This document shows positions 9,345 through 17,206 of a stretch of 33,149 nucleotides of DNA, in pieces. The stretch's first letter is position 1; the number at the start of each line of letters is the position of its first letter. A program made the translations under genes and the position numbers. The notes below the pieces were generated by a model, which was given only the letters and a program-made list of their open reading frames with translations, did not search any database and had not been told where the DNA came from. This DNA is from Acidobacteriota bacterium (GTDB taxonomy: Bacteria; Acidobacteriota; Vicinamibacteria; Fen-336). The stretch is taken from the NCBI GenBank assembly GCA_011526565.1, contig WYBL01000040.1:1-33149 (forward strand), given 5' to 3'.

Positions 9345-11861
9345 ATGGCGGTTCGTGGCGCGCGTCACGAACGGTCGGGCGGCGCCGCGGCCGGCGCGAG
9401 GGGCTTCTTCGCGCCCGGCGCGCTGACATTGGCGCTGATGGCGGCGCTGCCGTCCGCCACCCCGGCCGTGCCCGCGGCCATCACCTGCGGCCCCGGCCGG
9501 GTCACGACGCCGCACTTCGACCACGCCTTCGACGCGGCAGAGGTGCGCGCGAGCGGGCGCAAGGTGAGCGTCGGCCTCGGCCACCGTTATCCCTCGGCCG
9601 CGGGCCAGGCTTGCGCCGGTGCGCCCGACTTCGTGCTGGAGACCGCCCACGCGCTCGAGTACTCGTGGGCGCGCTACGAGGCGCTGCTCCACTCGATCGG
9701 CGAGGCGATGCCGCAACCCGCGGCCGGCGGCTTGCCCGTGCGCTACGCGAAGAAGCTCCGGGCCTGGCCGCTGGCGGCGCCGGAGCCGATGCGCTTCGTC
9801 CACGGCGCGCGGCTGCGCGCCGAGGCGATCGAGGTCGATCTCGCTCCCGAGATCTTCAGCCTCGACCTGCACCGGAAGCGGGCCGCGCACGAGCTCTACC
9901 ACTTCGTCCAGAGCCGCCGCGTCGGCCCCGCGAAGTGCACGTCGAAGGACGGCCTGTGGTGGATCGAGGCCGCCGCGGAGTACGCCGCCGCGGACGTCGT
10001 CTGGCCGCGGCTCAGCGGCTTCAAGGGCGGCGGCAACGTCCGCGCCGGCCTGCGCAACACCACTCCCGGCGCGGGGTCGTCGTACCGCGTGTTCCCCTAC
10101 CTGCTCGAGCGGCCGCTCGCCGCCCACGGAGCCCCGACGGACGACCACGCGATGCCGAACTTCGAGCCCTGGGCGGGCGGCGAAGAGCTGGAGTACGACA
10201 AGGGCTACTTCGTGCAGTACCTGGTCCAGCGGCTGGGCTTCGACTTTGCGCGCCTGGACCGCGACTTCATGCGCCACTACGGGTCCGCAAGCGGCGCCGA
10301 CGCGGCGCTGGACGCGCTCGACCGGGCGCTGGCCCCGCGCGAGACGCTGATCTCCGCCTACGCGAGCTTCGCCGCGTGGTACCTGCTCGGCGCGGACAGT
10401 CCGCTGGCCGGCACCGACGTGGTCTGGCGCCCTGGCGGCCAGGACGCGAAGGCACGCCCCGTGTTCGCGACCGTGCGCGCGTGCGCGGACTGCCCGGAGC
10501 GCACCCCGCTCGCGATCCCCGCCGCGCTGCCCGCGCCGCTCCAGTACACCTTCGACCTGCCCGCCGGCCACGCGGCCCGGATGTGGGCGCTGGAGTCGGC
10601 CGGACCGCGGTCGCTGAAGGTGTCCACGCCGCTGCTCGCCGACGCGTGGGTGCGCGTCTTCGCCGCGCCCCGCGGTCGATTCGTCGCGGGCCAGCCGCAG
10701 CCGAAGGCGCAGCTCGTCCGCGCGGCGGACGAAGCCACGGTCGCGCTCGCGCCGTCCGAGACGCTCTACGTCGTGGTGATCGGCGTCAACCCGCGGCTGC
10801 CGGGCGCCGCCCACGTGGCGATCCGCGACGACGCGCCGGCAGCGGCGAGCTCCACGGCGACCGGCCTCGTGGTGCGCGGCCCGGACAACTGGGACGGCGA
10901 GAGCGACGCGCGCGGCTTCCGCGCCACGCGGCGCCCGGCCGTGCGGACGCGGCGCAACCCGCCGAACCACATGTCGAGCCCCGGCGAGGTCGTCGACAGC
11001 GGGAAGGTGACGGCGCGGGTCGCCGCCACCTGGGCCCGCTGCCCGGCCGACGCCGCCGCGCTGAAGAAGGAGGTGGCGGGCGCGGCGCTGTGGCGCAAGC
11101 TGCCCGATCACGCCAGCTTCGAGCCACGGCTCGTGCCGTTCGCGGTCGCCGGCTTCGAGGGCTTCGTGCTGGAGACGCAGGGCGTGGTCACCCGCTACGG
11201 CGCGAGCCCCTACCAGGACCTGGGCTTCCCCGCCGCGGGCGTCGCCGGCCAGGGGCTCGTGCGCCGCGGCGAGCGCTGCCTGGCACTCGAGTACGACGCG
11301 TTCGGCGGCGGCGAGAGCCTGGGCCGGTGGTGGGACGACATGCCGTTCCTGAAGGCCCACGCCGAGGCGGCCGGCGCCGAGGCGCGGGCGATGCTCGCGG
11401 GGTTGCGGGTCGAGGCCACGGGCTCGTTCACCCGCTTCCCGCACGTGCCCGTGCAGGTCCCCGAGGGCGGCACCGGGCCCGCGCCGCCGAAGCAGCCTGC
11501 CCCGACCGCGGTACCGGCACCCACGGCACGGCCGGCGCCGTCGGCGTCCGCGGCGCCGTTCGAGCTCGGCCGCGTGTGGCGGGTGAAGCAGTGGATCGGC
11601 GACGAGACCTGGACCTGGGTGTGGACGCGGCAGGGCGGCTCGAACACGTTCGAGGGCGTCGCCCGCCACGACCGGAGCGGCTTCGAGAGCCGCCACGCGA
11701 TCCACTTCGTCGCCGCGAAGGACGGCCAGGTCGTGCTCTCTCGCCCGGACGCGGGCGGAAGCTACGTCGGCCGCCTCTCGCCCGACGGCCGCCGCGTGGT
11801 GAGCGGCGTGCTCGACTCGGTGAGCGGCCCGCAGGGCTGGACGGCCGAGATCGAACGCTGA
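9345..11861 (+). CDS. Large exported protein with an HExxH metalloprotease-like motif, family not recognised
   Basis: The protein has 838 residues. A hydrophobic stretch at about 22-45 ending in Ala-rich sequence looks like a signal peptide after an unusually long polar N-region. HELYH at 182-186 followed by WWIEAAAEYAA at 205-215 is the gluzincin pattern: H182 and H186 as zinc ligands, E183 as the base, and E208 or E212 as the third ligand. After a middle region of about 450 residues without recognisable motifs comes a Pro/Ala-rich linker (about 705-740) and a C-terminal domain of about 100 residues rich in Trp and charged residues. I do not recognise the family. It may be a cell-surface or periplasmic peptidase, but activity is not shown. 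Upstream ABC-F and downstream purK give no functional clue. Confidence 0.75.
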   Translation: MAVRGARHERSGGAAAGARGFFAPGALTLALMAALPSATPAVPAAITCGPGRVTTPHFDHAFDAAEVRASGRKVSVGLGHRYPSAAGQACAGAPDFVLETAHALEYSWARYEALLHSIGEAMPQPAAGGLPVRYAKKLRAWPLAAPEPMRFVHGARLRAEAIEVDLAPEIFSLDLHRKRAAHELYHFVQSRRVGPAKCTSKDGLWWIEAAAEYAAADVVWPRLSGFKGGGNVRAGLRNTTPGAGSSYRVFPYLLERPLAAHGAPTDDHAMPNFEPWAGGEELEYDKGYFVQYLVQRLGFDFARLDRDFMRHYGSASGADAALDALDRALAPRETLISAYASFAAWYLLGADSPLAGTDVVWRPGGQDAKARPVFATVRACADCPERTPLAIPAALPAPLQYTFDLPAGHAARMWALESAGPRSLKVSTPLLADAWVRVFAAPRGRFVAGQPQPKAQLVRAADEATVALAPSETLYVVVIGVNPRLPGAAHVAIRDDAPAAASSTATGLVVRGPDNWDGESDARGFRATRRPAVRTRRNPPNHMSSPGEVVDSGKVTARVAATWARCPADAAALKKEVAGAALWRKLPDHASFEPRLVPFAVAGFEGFVLETQGVVTRYGASPYQDLGFPAAGVAGQGLVRRGERCLALEYDAFGGGESLGRWWDDMPFLKAHAEAAGAEARAMLAGLRVEATGSFTRFPHVPVQVPEGGTGPAPPKQPAPTAVPAPTARPAPSASAAPFELGRVWRVKQWIGDETWTWVWTRQGGSNTFEGVARHDRSGFESRHAIHFVAAKDGQVVLSRPDAGGSYVGRLSPDGRRVVSGVLDSVSGPQGWTAEIER

Positions 11862-11895
11862 ACCCGCGCGGGGAATGCGAGAATGCGCGCCCGCG

Positions 11896-13089
11896 ATGCC
11901 GACCCTCCCCGATCCCGCCGTGCGCCGCGACGCGGCGGGCGGCCGCCCGCGCGGGTGGCGGCTCGGCATCATCGGCGGCGGGCAGCTCGCGCGGATGACC
12001 GCGCTCGCCGCGTACCCGCTCGGCATCGACGTCGCGGTGCTGGAGCGGGCGGAGGACTGTCCCGCGGGACCGCTGGCGGCGGACACCGTGGTCGGCGACT
12101 ACGGCGACGTCGAGGCCCTGGCGCGACTGGCGGCCGGCGCCGACGTCGTCACGGTCGAGAACGAGTTCATCGACGCGGCGCTGCTCGCGGAGCTCGAGCG
12201 GCGCGGCGCGCGGCTGCTGCCGACGGCCGAGTCGATGCGCCTCGTGCAGGACAAGCTGCTGCAGAAACAGGCCCTGGCCGCGGCGGGGCTGGCCGTGCCG
12301 CGATTCCGGGCGGTCGAGGCGCGCGCAGACGTGATCGCGGCGGCAGCCGATTTCGGCTGGCCGCTGCTGCTCAAGGCGCGCCGCAACGGCTACGACGGCA
12401 AGGGCAACGCGACCGTCGCCGGCCCCGCCGAGGTCGAGGCCGCGTGGCAGGCGCTCGGCGGCCGCGGGCTGTACGTCGAGGAGCACTGCCCGTTCGAGAA
12501 GGAACTGGCGGTGATCGTCACCCGCCCCCGCACCGGCGACACCGCGGCCTACCCCGTCGTCGAGACCGTGCAGCGCGACCACGTGTGCCACGAGGTGACC
12601 GTGCCTGCGGCCGTCGCGCCCGCGGCGCGCGACGCCGCGGCCGGCGTCGCGCTGCGCGCGATCGAGGCGGTCGGCGGCACCGGCACCTTCGGCGTCGAGC
12701 TCTTCCTGCTGCCGGGAGACCGCGTGGTCGTCAACGAGCTGGCGCCGCGGGTGCACAACTCGGGGCACTACACGATCGAAGCCGCGCTGTGCTCGCAGTT
12801 CGAGAACCACGTGCGCGCGGTGTTCGGCCTGCCGCTCGGTTCCACGTCGCTGGTCGCGCCGGCCGCCGCGATGGTCAACCTGCTCGGCGCCGGGCCCGGC
12901 TCCGGCGCGGCGCGAGGGCTGGAAGCCGCCCTGGCCGTGCCCGGCGCCCACCTCCACCTCTACGGCAAGAGCGCGAGCGGGCGCGGGCGCAAGATGGGTC
13001 ACGTCACCGCGCTGGGCGACACTGTCGAAGATGCGCTCGCGCGCGCCCGCGCCGCCGCCGGCGCGATCGGGTTCGGAGATCCGCGATGA
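11896..13089 (+). CDS. purK: N5-carboxyaminoimidazole ribonucleotide synthase (PurK)
   Basis: This 397-residue ATP-grasp enzyme carboxylates aminoimidazole ribonucleotide with ATP and bicarbonate in purine synthesis. It has the N-terminal [11 protein letters not shown] (24-34), the ATP-grasp segment [12 protein letters not shown] (160-171), [16 protein letters not shown] (193-208) and the active-site stretch [17 protein letters not shown] (280-296), all typical of PurK. ATG 11896 is preferred: ATG 11875 is in frame but adds a short tail, and a GAGAAT box ends eleven bases before 11896. The stop overlaps the purE start as ATGA, so translation is coupled. The order purK-purE is the reverse of the usual purEK arrangement. 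Confidence 0.95.
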   Translation: MPTLPDPAVRRDAAGGRPRGWRLGIIGGGQLARMTALAAYPLGIDVAVLERAEDCPAGPLAADTVVGDYGDVEALARLAAGADVVTVENEFIDAALLAELERRGARLLPTAESMRLVQDKLLQKQALAAAGLAVPRFRAVEARADVIAAAADFGWPLLLKARRNGYDGKGNATVAGPAEVEAAWQALGGRGLYVEEHCPFEKELAVIVTRPRTGDTAAYPVVETVQRDHVCHEVTVPAAVAPAARDAAAGVALRAIEAVGGTGTFGVELFLLPGDRVVVNELAPRVHNSGHYTIEAALCSQFENHVRAVFGLPLGSTSLVAPAAAMVNLLGAGPGSGAARGLEAALAVPGAHLHLYGKSASGRGRKMGHVTALGDTVEDALARARAAAGAIGFGDPR

Positions 13090-13580
13090 AGCACGAGAGG
13101 CCGCGCGTCGGCATCATCATGGGCAGCGACTCGGACTGGCCGACGATGCAGGCCGCCGCCGAGGCCTGCGCCGAGTTCGGGGTCGCCTGCGAGACGCGGG
13201 TCGTGTCCGCCCACCGCACGCCGCTCGACATGGTCGAGTACGCGCGCACGGCGCACCGCCGCGGCCTCGAGGTGATCGTCGCCGGAGCGGGCGGCGCCGC
13301 CCACCTGCCCGGCATGGTCGCCAGCCTGACCCCGCTGCCGGTGATCGGCGTGCCGGTGCAGAGCAGGGCGTTGTCCGGCCTCGACTCGCTGCTCTCGATC
13401 GTCCAGATGCCCTCGGGCGTCCCGGTCGCGACGGTCGCCATCGGCAACGGCCGCAACGCGGGCCTGCTCGCCGTCAAGATCCTGGCGGTCGGCGACCGGG
13501 CGCTGACCCGCAAGCTGCTGGCGTTCGCCGAGCGCCAGGCTCGCGCCTCGCGCCGAAAGACGCTGCCGCCGAGGGCCTGA
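13086..13580 (+). CDS. purE: N5-carboxyaminoimidazole ribonucleotide mutase (PurE, class I)
   Basis: The 164-residue protein converts N5-CAIR to CAIR, the step after PurK. Class I landmarks are all present: GSDSDWP (13-19), SAHRTP (41-46, with the catalytic-type histidine H43), [12 protein letters not shown] (66-77) and [10 protein letters not shown] (118-127). Having both purK and purE in one coupled operon supports the two-enzyme bacterial route rather than the single class II PurE route. The ATG overlaps the purK stop by four bases. The repeat array begins 17 bases after the stop, with no clear terminator between. Confidence 0.96.
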   Translation: MKHERPRVGIIMGSDSDWPTMQAAAEACAEFGVACETRVVSAHRTPLDMVEYARTAHRRGLEVIVAGAGGAAHLPGMVASLTPLPVIGVPVQSRALSGLDSLLSIVQMPSGVPVATVAIGNGRNAGLLAVKILAVGDRALTRKLLAFAERQARASRRKTLPPRA

Positions 13581-13596
13581 ACACCGGAACCGGGAA

Positions 13597-13990
13597 CGGC
13601 GCCACAGAGGCACAGAGGCACAGAGGTTCACGGAGGGCGTTCAAGGCCTGCACCTCTGTCCGTCCTCTGTGCGTCTCGGTGGCCTCGGTGACTCTGTGGC
13701 GTCGTTGCCGTCCCGTGGACCGGCGCCACAGAGGCACAGAGACACAGAGGTTCACGGAGGGCGTTCAAGGTTCTGCACCTCTGTCCGTCCTCTGTGCGTC
13801 TCGGTGGCCTCGGTGACTCTGTGGCGTCGTCGCCGTCCCGTTGAACGGCGCCACAGAGGCACAGAGACACAGAGGTTCACGGAGGGCGTTCAAGGCCTGC
13901 ACCTCTGTCCGTCCTCTGTGCGTCTCGGTGGTCCTCGGTGACTCTGTGGCGTCGTTGCCGTCCCGTGGACCGGCGCCGCAGAGACACAGG
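13597..13990. repeat. Three tandem copies of a hairpin-forming unit of about 125 bp plus a 20-bp partial copy
   Basis: Units start at 13597, 13721 and 13846, and a truncated fourth at 13971, giving periods of 124, 125 and 125 bases. The copies are nearly identical; differences include one octamer G/A change, GGCC against GGTTC near the centre, and one inserted T in unit 3. Each unit is itself a large imperfect palindrome: the left arm has tandem CACAGAG octamers (CCACAGAGGCACAGAG), and the right arm has CTCTGTG and ACTCTGTGG. The transcript could fold into a long stem on either strand. CACAGAG-type dispersed repeats occur in many environmental GC-rich genomes; a function is not established. 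Confidence 0.92.
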
Positions 13991-14011
13991 AACTGGCGTT
14001 GTCGCCGGGAC

Positions 14012-14027
14012 TGGCATCGGGCTTGCT
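14012..14027 (+). promoter_or_regulatory. Sigma-54-type -24/-12 promoter
   Basis: TGGCATCGGGCTTGCT matches the sigma-54 consensus TGGCAC-N5-TTGCW at every position but one (T for C), with the invariant GG and GC at the correct spacing. Transcription would start near 14038 and read into the gene at 14174. No enhancer-binding activator gene is in view. The tandem palindromes just upstream lie where activator sites are usually found. Confidence 0.6.
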
Positions 14028-14073
14028 CTAGTTCCGTGCGGAAGCCGGGGCCGATCCGGCACGAACCCCGCAA

Positions 14074-14093
14074 GTCGTTGAAACAGCAACGAC
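14074..14093. promoter_or_regulatory. Perfect 7-bp inverted repeat in the leader of the small GNAT gene
   Basis: GTCGTTG and CAACGAC are separated by AAACAG. If transcription starts near 14038, the hairpin lies in the 5' leader about 80 bases before the ATG at 14174. It could be an operator or an RNA stem; the sequence does not decide. Confidence 0.45.
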
Positions 14094-14173
14094 TGGACGT
14101 CAGGCGGGGGGCGTGGTCGGGGGCACACGGAGCGTGGCTCCGGCGCCACGGATAAGCGGAGGCAAGCAGACAC

Positions 14174-14587
14174 ATGGGCGTTCGCATTCGACCGGCGTCG
14201 TTGCAGGACGGCATCGCCGTGCTCTCGCTGCTCGAGGGCGTCGGCTACTACCCGGAGCCGATCGGCTTCGCGGAGACCTATCGCCGCACGCTCCACGATC
14301 CCAACTTCCTCGTCCGCATCGCGGAGTCGGACGACGGGCGGATCGTCGGCATGGCGTCGCTGGCGATGCGCTACCAGCTCGGCGTCGGCGGCATCGTGGC
14401 CAGCCTGGACGAGCTGGCGATCCTGCCGGGCCCGCACGCCAAGAGCGCCGATCGAAAGCTGCGCCGCGAGACGGTGGGCCAGGCCCGCAAGCGGGGCGCC
14501 CGCCGAATCGTCCAGCACGCCAACGAGGGCACGCCGTCGCCGCGCCCGGCCGCCGCGCGGCCGATGCCGGCGACCGTGGCGGCCTGA
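14174..14587 (+). CDS. Small GNAT-like protein with a degenerate acetyl-CoA site
   Basis: The 137-residue protein begins as a normal GNAT (IRPASLQDGIAVLSLL) and keeps the core strands (IVGMASLAMRY and SLDELAIL). However, the acetyl-CoA loop expected as R/Q-x-x-G-x-G/A reads PHAKSADRKL, with no glycine, and motif B after RIVQHAN is replaced by a Pro/Ala-rich tail of about 24 residues. It is therefore probably unable to bind acetyl-CoA in the standard way, unless it is a very divergent family. GGAGG lies 11 bases before the ATG. It is a one-gene unit between a sigma-54-type promoter and an intrinsic terminator. A decayed gene and a repurposed binding protein are both possible. Confidence 0.7.
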   Translation: MGVRIRPASLQDGIAVLSLLEGVGYYPEPIGFAETYRRTLHDPNFLVRIAESDDGRIVGMASLAMRYQLGVGGIVASLDELAILPGPHAKSADRKLRRETVGQARKRGARRIVQHANEGTPSPRPAAARPMPATVAA

Positions 14588-14643
14588 GCGGCGTCAAAAG
14601 GAAGGAACGGAAACCGCGCCCGTGACGTAAGGGTCTTCACGGG

Positions 14644-14672
14644 GTCGGTTCGGGAAGGGTCGTTTCGGGAAG
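14644..14672. repeat. Short tandem repeat GTCG(G/T)TTCGGGAAG, two copies
   Basis: Copies at 14644-14657 and 14659-14672 differ by one base and have a 15-bp period. They lie between the small GNAT stop and its terminator. The function is unknown; this could be a site for a DNA-binding protein or chance. Confidence 0.4.
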
Positions 14673-14703
14673 TCGAAAAAGGGATCTCCTCCCCCACTGG
14701 GTC

Positions 14704-14761
14704 AGGGGTCCTCGGCAGGCGCGTCGAGGGTCGCGCGCCGGCCGGGGACCCCTCGTTTTTT
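14704..14761 (+). terminator. Rho-independent terminator of the small GNAT gene
   Basis: Two 20-base arms (14704-14723 and 14734-14753) pair with only two mismatches around the ten-base loop 14724-14733. The stem is followed by CG and six T residues (14756-14761). This is the clearest intrinsic terminator in the window. It ends the sigma-54 unit just before the promoter of the hydrolase at 14786. Confidence 0.85.
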
Positions 14762-14767
14762 CTCCGC

Positions 14768-14773
14768 TAGGAT
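14768..14773 (+). promoter_or_regulatory. Putative -10 box TAGGAT before the alpha/beta hydrolase
   Basis: TAGGAT ends twelve bases before the ATG at 14786 and begins six bases after the terminator T-tract. There is no Shine-Dalgarno sequence between box and start. Confidence 0.4.
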
Positions 14774-14785
14774 GGCCTGCTCTCC

Positions 14786-15436
14786 ATGCCGCAGACCGAG
14801 AACTTCGACCTCGCCGGGCCTGCGGGCCGCCTCGAGGCCGTGCTGATGACGCCGGACGAGCCACCCGTGGCCGCCGCCGTGTTCTGCCACGCCCACCCGC
14901 TGTTCGGCGGCGTGATGCACTTCAAGCCGGTGTTCCGGGCCGCGAAGGCGCTGCAGGAGCACGGGATCGCCGCGCTGCGCTTCAACTTCCGCGGCGTCGG
15001 CCGCAGCGAGGGCGTGCACGACCACGGCGTCGGCGAGCAGGACGACGCTCGCGCCGCGCTCGACGAGCTCGAGCGCCGCCACCCGGGGCTGCCGCTGCTG
15101 CTGGGCGGCTTCTCGTTCGGCTCGATCGTGGCCCTGCGCGTCGCGTCGCGCGAACAGCGGGTGCGAGGGGTGATCGCCTGCGCGGTGCCGCTGCGCCGCG
15201 AGTACGTCGGCGAGCGCTTCCCGCAGGCGGTCCAGCCGCGGCTGTTCGTGCAGGGCGGCGCCGACGAGTTCGGCGACGCCGCGGCGATCCGCGCCCAGGT
15301 GGCGCAGCTCCCGCCGCCGCACGAGCTGGTCGTCGTCGAAGGCGCCAGCCACTTCTTCGACGGCCGCCTCGACGAGTACCAGGCGGCGATCGCCGCCTGG
15401 GCCGCGCGCCGCCCGTGGGCGCACGCGACCTCGTAG
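14786..15436 (+). CDS. Alpha/beta hydrolase of the small serine-hydrolase type
   Basis: The 216-residue protein has a full catalytic triad layout: nucleophile S110 in GGFSFGS, acid D160 in VQGGADEF, and H189 in EGASHFFDGR. The early HAHPLFGG motif (35-42) and the FNFRGVGRSEG stretch (67-76) are typical of cytoplasmic alpha/beta hydrolases related to dienelactone hydrolase and of COG2945-type proteins. The substrate is probably a small ester or thioester and cannot be named. There is no signal peptide. It stands as a single gene after the terminator at 14761, and the next gene has its own promoter box. Confidence 0.88.
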   Translation: MPQTENFDLAGPAGRLEAVLMTPDEPPVAAAVFCHAHPLFGGVMHFKPVFRAAKALQEHGIAALRFNFRGVGRSEGVHDHGVGEQDDARAALDELERRHPGLPLLLGGFSFGSIVALRVASREQRVRGVIACAVPLRREYVGERFPQAVQPRLFVQGGADEFGDAAAIRAQVAQLPPPHELVVVEGASHFFDGRLDEYQAAIAAWAARRPWAHATS

Positions 15437-15493
15437 CCGCTCGCCCCCTTCGTCGTCCGCGAAAAAACGCTCGCCGCCGCCCGCCCGCGGGCG

Positions 15494-15499
15494 TAGATT
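15494..15499 (+). promoter_or_regulatory. Putative -10 box TAGATT before the small exported protein
   Basis: TAGATT preceded by GCGGGCG ends six bases before the GTG at 15506. GGAGG lies between them at 15500-15504, too close to the GTG to be an ideal ribosome site. Confidence 0.35.
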
Positions 15500-15505
15500 G
15501 GAGGC

Positions 15506-15847
15506 GTGGGATACCGGCGCGCGTTCCTGATCGGAACCGGCGTGCTGGTGGGGCTGCTGGCCCCCACCTGCGCCGGCGGCGAGAGCCTGCAGGAGGCTCC
15601 GCGGCCGCCGCAGGCGCGCTCGCTGAGCGCCAGCGTCGAGTCGGCCGTGCAGCGGCGCCTGCCCGAGTTCCTGCGCGACGAGTCGGCCCGCCGCTTCAGC
15701 TTCGCCCGTGGCGCGTTCGGGATCGGCGGCTACGGCGCCTTCGGCTATCCCGACACCGGCGTGGACGCCCCGCCGCTGCGGCTCTACCCGCTGGCCGGCG
15801 CCGGCAACTCGCTCTCGGTCAGCCCGTTCACCGGCCGCCGCCACTGA
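15506..15847 (+). CDS. Small exported protein of unknown function
   Basis: The 113-residue protein has a classic signal peptide: RR near the start, a hydrophobic core (about 7-19) and a break around PTCAGG (20-25). The cysteine context does not match a lipobox well. The mature part is short and polar, with a Gly/Phe/Tyr-rich patch (ARGAFGIGGYGAFGYPDTG) and no recognisable domain. GTG 15506 is chosen for the signal peptide it opens and the TAGATT box before it. It lies between the hydrolase and the MFS carrier, each with its own promoter, so context says little. It could be a small periplasmic or surface protein. Confidence 0.6.
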   Translation: MGYRRAFLIGTGVLVGLLAPTCAGGESLQEAPRPPQARSLSASVESAVQRRLPEFLRDESARRFSFARGAFGIGGYGAFGYPDTGVDAPPLRLYPLAGAGNSLSVSPFTGRRH

Positions 15848-15900
15848 AGCGGACGCCCGCGAGAGCGTCACACGCCCGCGGGCAGGGCCGGGCGCCCGCA

Positions 15901-15906
15901 TAGAAT
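15901..15906 (+). promoter_or_regulatory. Putative -10 box TAGAAT before the MFS carrier
   Basis: TAGAAT, one of the two closest matches in the window to the bacterial -10 consensus, ends nine bases before the ATG at 15916. No Shine-Dalgarno sequence is present, so the mRNA probably begins within a few bases of the ATG. Confidence 0.45.
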
Positions 15907-15915
15907 TCCCCACCT

Positions 15916-17199
15916 ATGAACCCGGCCCGCTCCGCGGTCGCCCTGCTCTTCGCGATCAACTTCGTCAACTACATCGACCGCTACGTGGCCTCGGCGGTGC
16001 TGCCGCTGATCCAGGCCGAGTTCCACGTCAGCGACACGGCGGCCGGCCTGGTGGTGTCGATCTTCATGGTCGCGTACATGGTGGCCTCGCCGTTCACGGG
16101 CGTGCTCGGCGATCGGCTGCCGCGCCGCTACCTGGTCGCCGCCGGGGTCGGGCTGTGGAGCCTGGCGACCGCCGCGTCGGGCCTCGCCACCAGCTTCCGG
16201 CAACTGCTCGTCGCCCGCTCCTTCATCGGCATCGGCGAGGCCGGCTTCGGCGCGGTGTCGCCGACGCTGATCTCCGACCTGTTCCCCAAGGAGCGACGCG
16301 GGCGGATGCTCGCCTACTTCTACGTCGCGATCCCGGTCGGCAGCGCGCTCGGCTTCCTGCTCGGCGGCTTCATGGGCGAACACTTCGGCTGGCGCAGCGC
16401 GTTCTTCCTCGCCGGCGCGCCGGGACTGCTGCTCGCGTACCTTGCCACCCGCATGCACGAACCGCCGCGCGGCGCGGGCGACGGCGTCACGAAGGCGGAG
16501 GCGAAGTTCGACCTGAAGGCGGCGCTGGGCCTCGCCCGCAACCGCTCGCTGGTGCTGACGACGCTGGGCATGGCCGCGATGACCTTCGCGCTGGGCGGCA
16601 TGGCGAGCTGGATGCCGACCTACCTCGTGCGCGCCAAGGGCCTCTCGCTGGACCAGGCCAACACGCTGTTCGGCGGCATCACGGTCGGCGCCGGCCTGGT
16701 CGGCACCTTCCTCGGCGGCTGGCTCGGCGACGTGCTGCAGAAGAAGACGCGCGCGTCGTACCTGCTCGTCTCGGGCGTCGGCATGCTGCTGGGCGTGCCG
16801 TTCTGCTGGCTCGGCCTGGTCTCCGACTCGCAGGCGGTGTACGCGCCCGCGTTCTTCATGGCCGAGGTGCTGCTGTTCCTCAACACCGGTCCCGCCAACG
16901 CCGTGCTCGTCAACGTGGTGCTGCCCGAGATCCGGGCCACCGCGATCGCGCTCGCGATCTTCGTCTACCACCTGCTGGGCGACGTGCCGTCGCCGATCCT
17001 GATCGGCTGGCTCTCCGACCGCTCCGACCTCGGCGCGGCGATCCAGGCCTCGTGCCTCGGCGCGATGACGGTTTCGGGCGTGCTGTACCTGCTCGGCATG
17101 CGCACGCTGGCGGCCGACCAGGACCGGGTCCTGGACACGGTCGCCCGCCGCGAGCGCGAGGCGGTGGCGGTCCCGGCCCTGGCGCCGGCCGCGGGTTAG
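15916..17199 (+). CDS. MFS transporter, Spinster-like
   Basis: The 427-residue protein has about 12 membrane segments. The N-terminal NFVNYIDRYVASAVLP and the loop-2 motif GDRLPRRYLV are typical of the Spinster (Spns) branch of the major facilitator superfamily; FIGIGEAGFGAVSP in the fourth segment also fits. Spinster proteins in animals export lysophospholipids and sphingosine-1-phosphate, while substrates of bacterial members are mostly unknown. The stop is seven bases before the start of a PlsC-type acyltransferase gene, so they are likely co-transcribed. A lysophospholipid substrate would fit that partner, but this is inference. Confidence 0.9.
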   Translation: MNPARSAVALLFAINFVNYIDRYVASAVLPLIQAEFHVSDTAAGLVVSIFMVAYMVASPFTGVLGDRLPRRYLVAAGVGLWSLATAASGLATSFRQLLVARSFIGIGEAGFGAVSPTLISDLFPKERRGRMLAYFYVAIPVGSALGFLLGGFMGEHFGWRSAFFLAGAPGLLLAYLATRMHEPPRGAGDGVTKAEAKFDLKAALGLARNRSLVLTTLGMAAMTFALGGMASWMPTYLVRAKGLSLDQANTLFGGITVGAGLVGTFLGGWLGDVLQKKTRASYLLVSGVGMLLGVPFCWLGLVSDSQAVYAPAFFMAEVLLFLNTGPANAVLVNVVLPEIRATAIALAIFVYHLLGDVPSPILIGWLSDRSDLGAAIQASCLGAMTVSGVLYLLGMRTLAADQDRVLDTVARREREAVAVPALAPAAG

Positions 17200-17206
17200 C
17201 CGGCCC

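Larger units (their letters stand above)
13581..14173. other. Long non-coding interval between purE and the small GNAT gene
   Basis: This is the longest gene-free stretch in the window. It holds the tandem repeat array (13597-13990), a sigma-54-type promoter (14012-14027), a 7-bp inverted repeat (14074-14093) and a GGAGG Shine-Dalgarno at 14158-14162. Open frames through the repeats exist on both strands, but they only translate the repeat units. Confidence 0.8.

Noticed and set aside
13597..13990. CRISPR array
   Set aside because: Units are 124-125 bp, nearly identical throughout and without variable spacers, and no cas genes are present.
13474..14214. Small hypothetical proteins encoded through the repeats on both strands
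   Set aside because: They only translate the repeat unit in several frames (for example RFTEGVQG and CLCGAV stretches), with no start signals or conserved domain.
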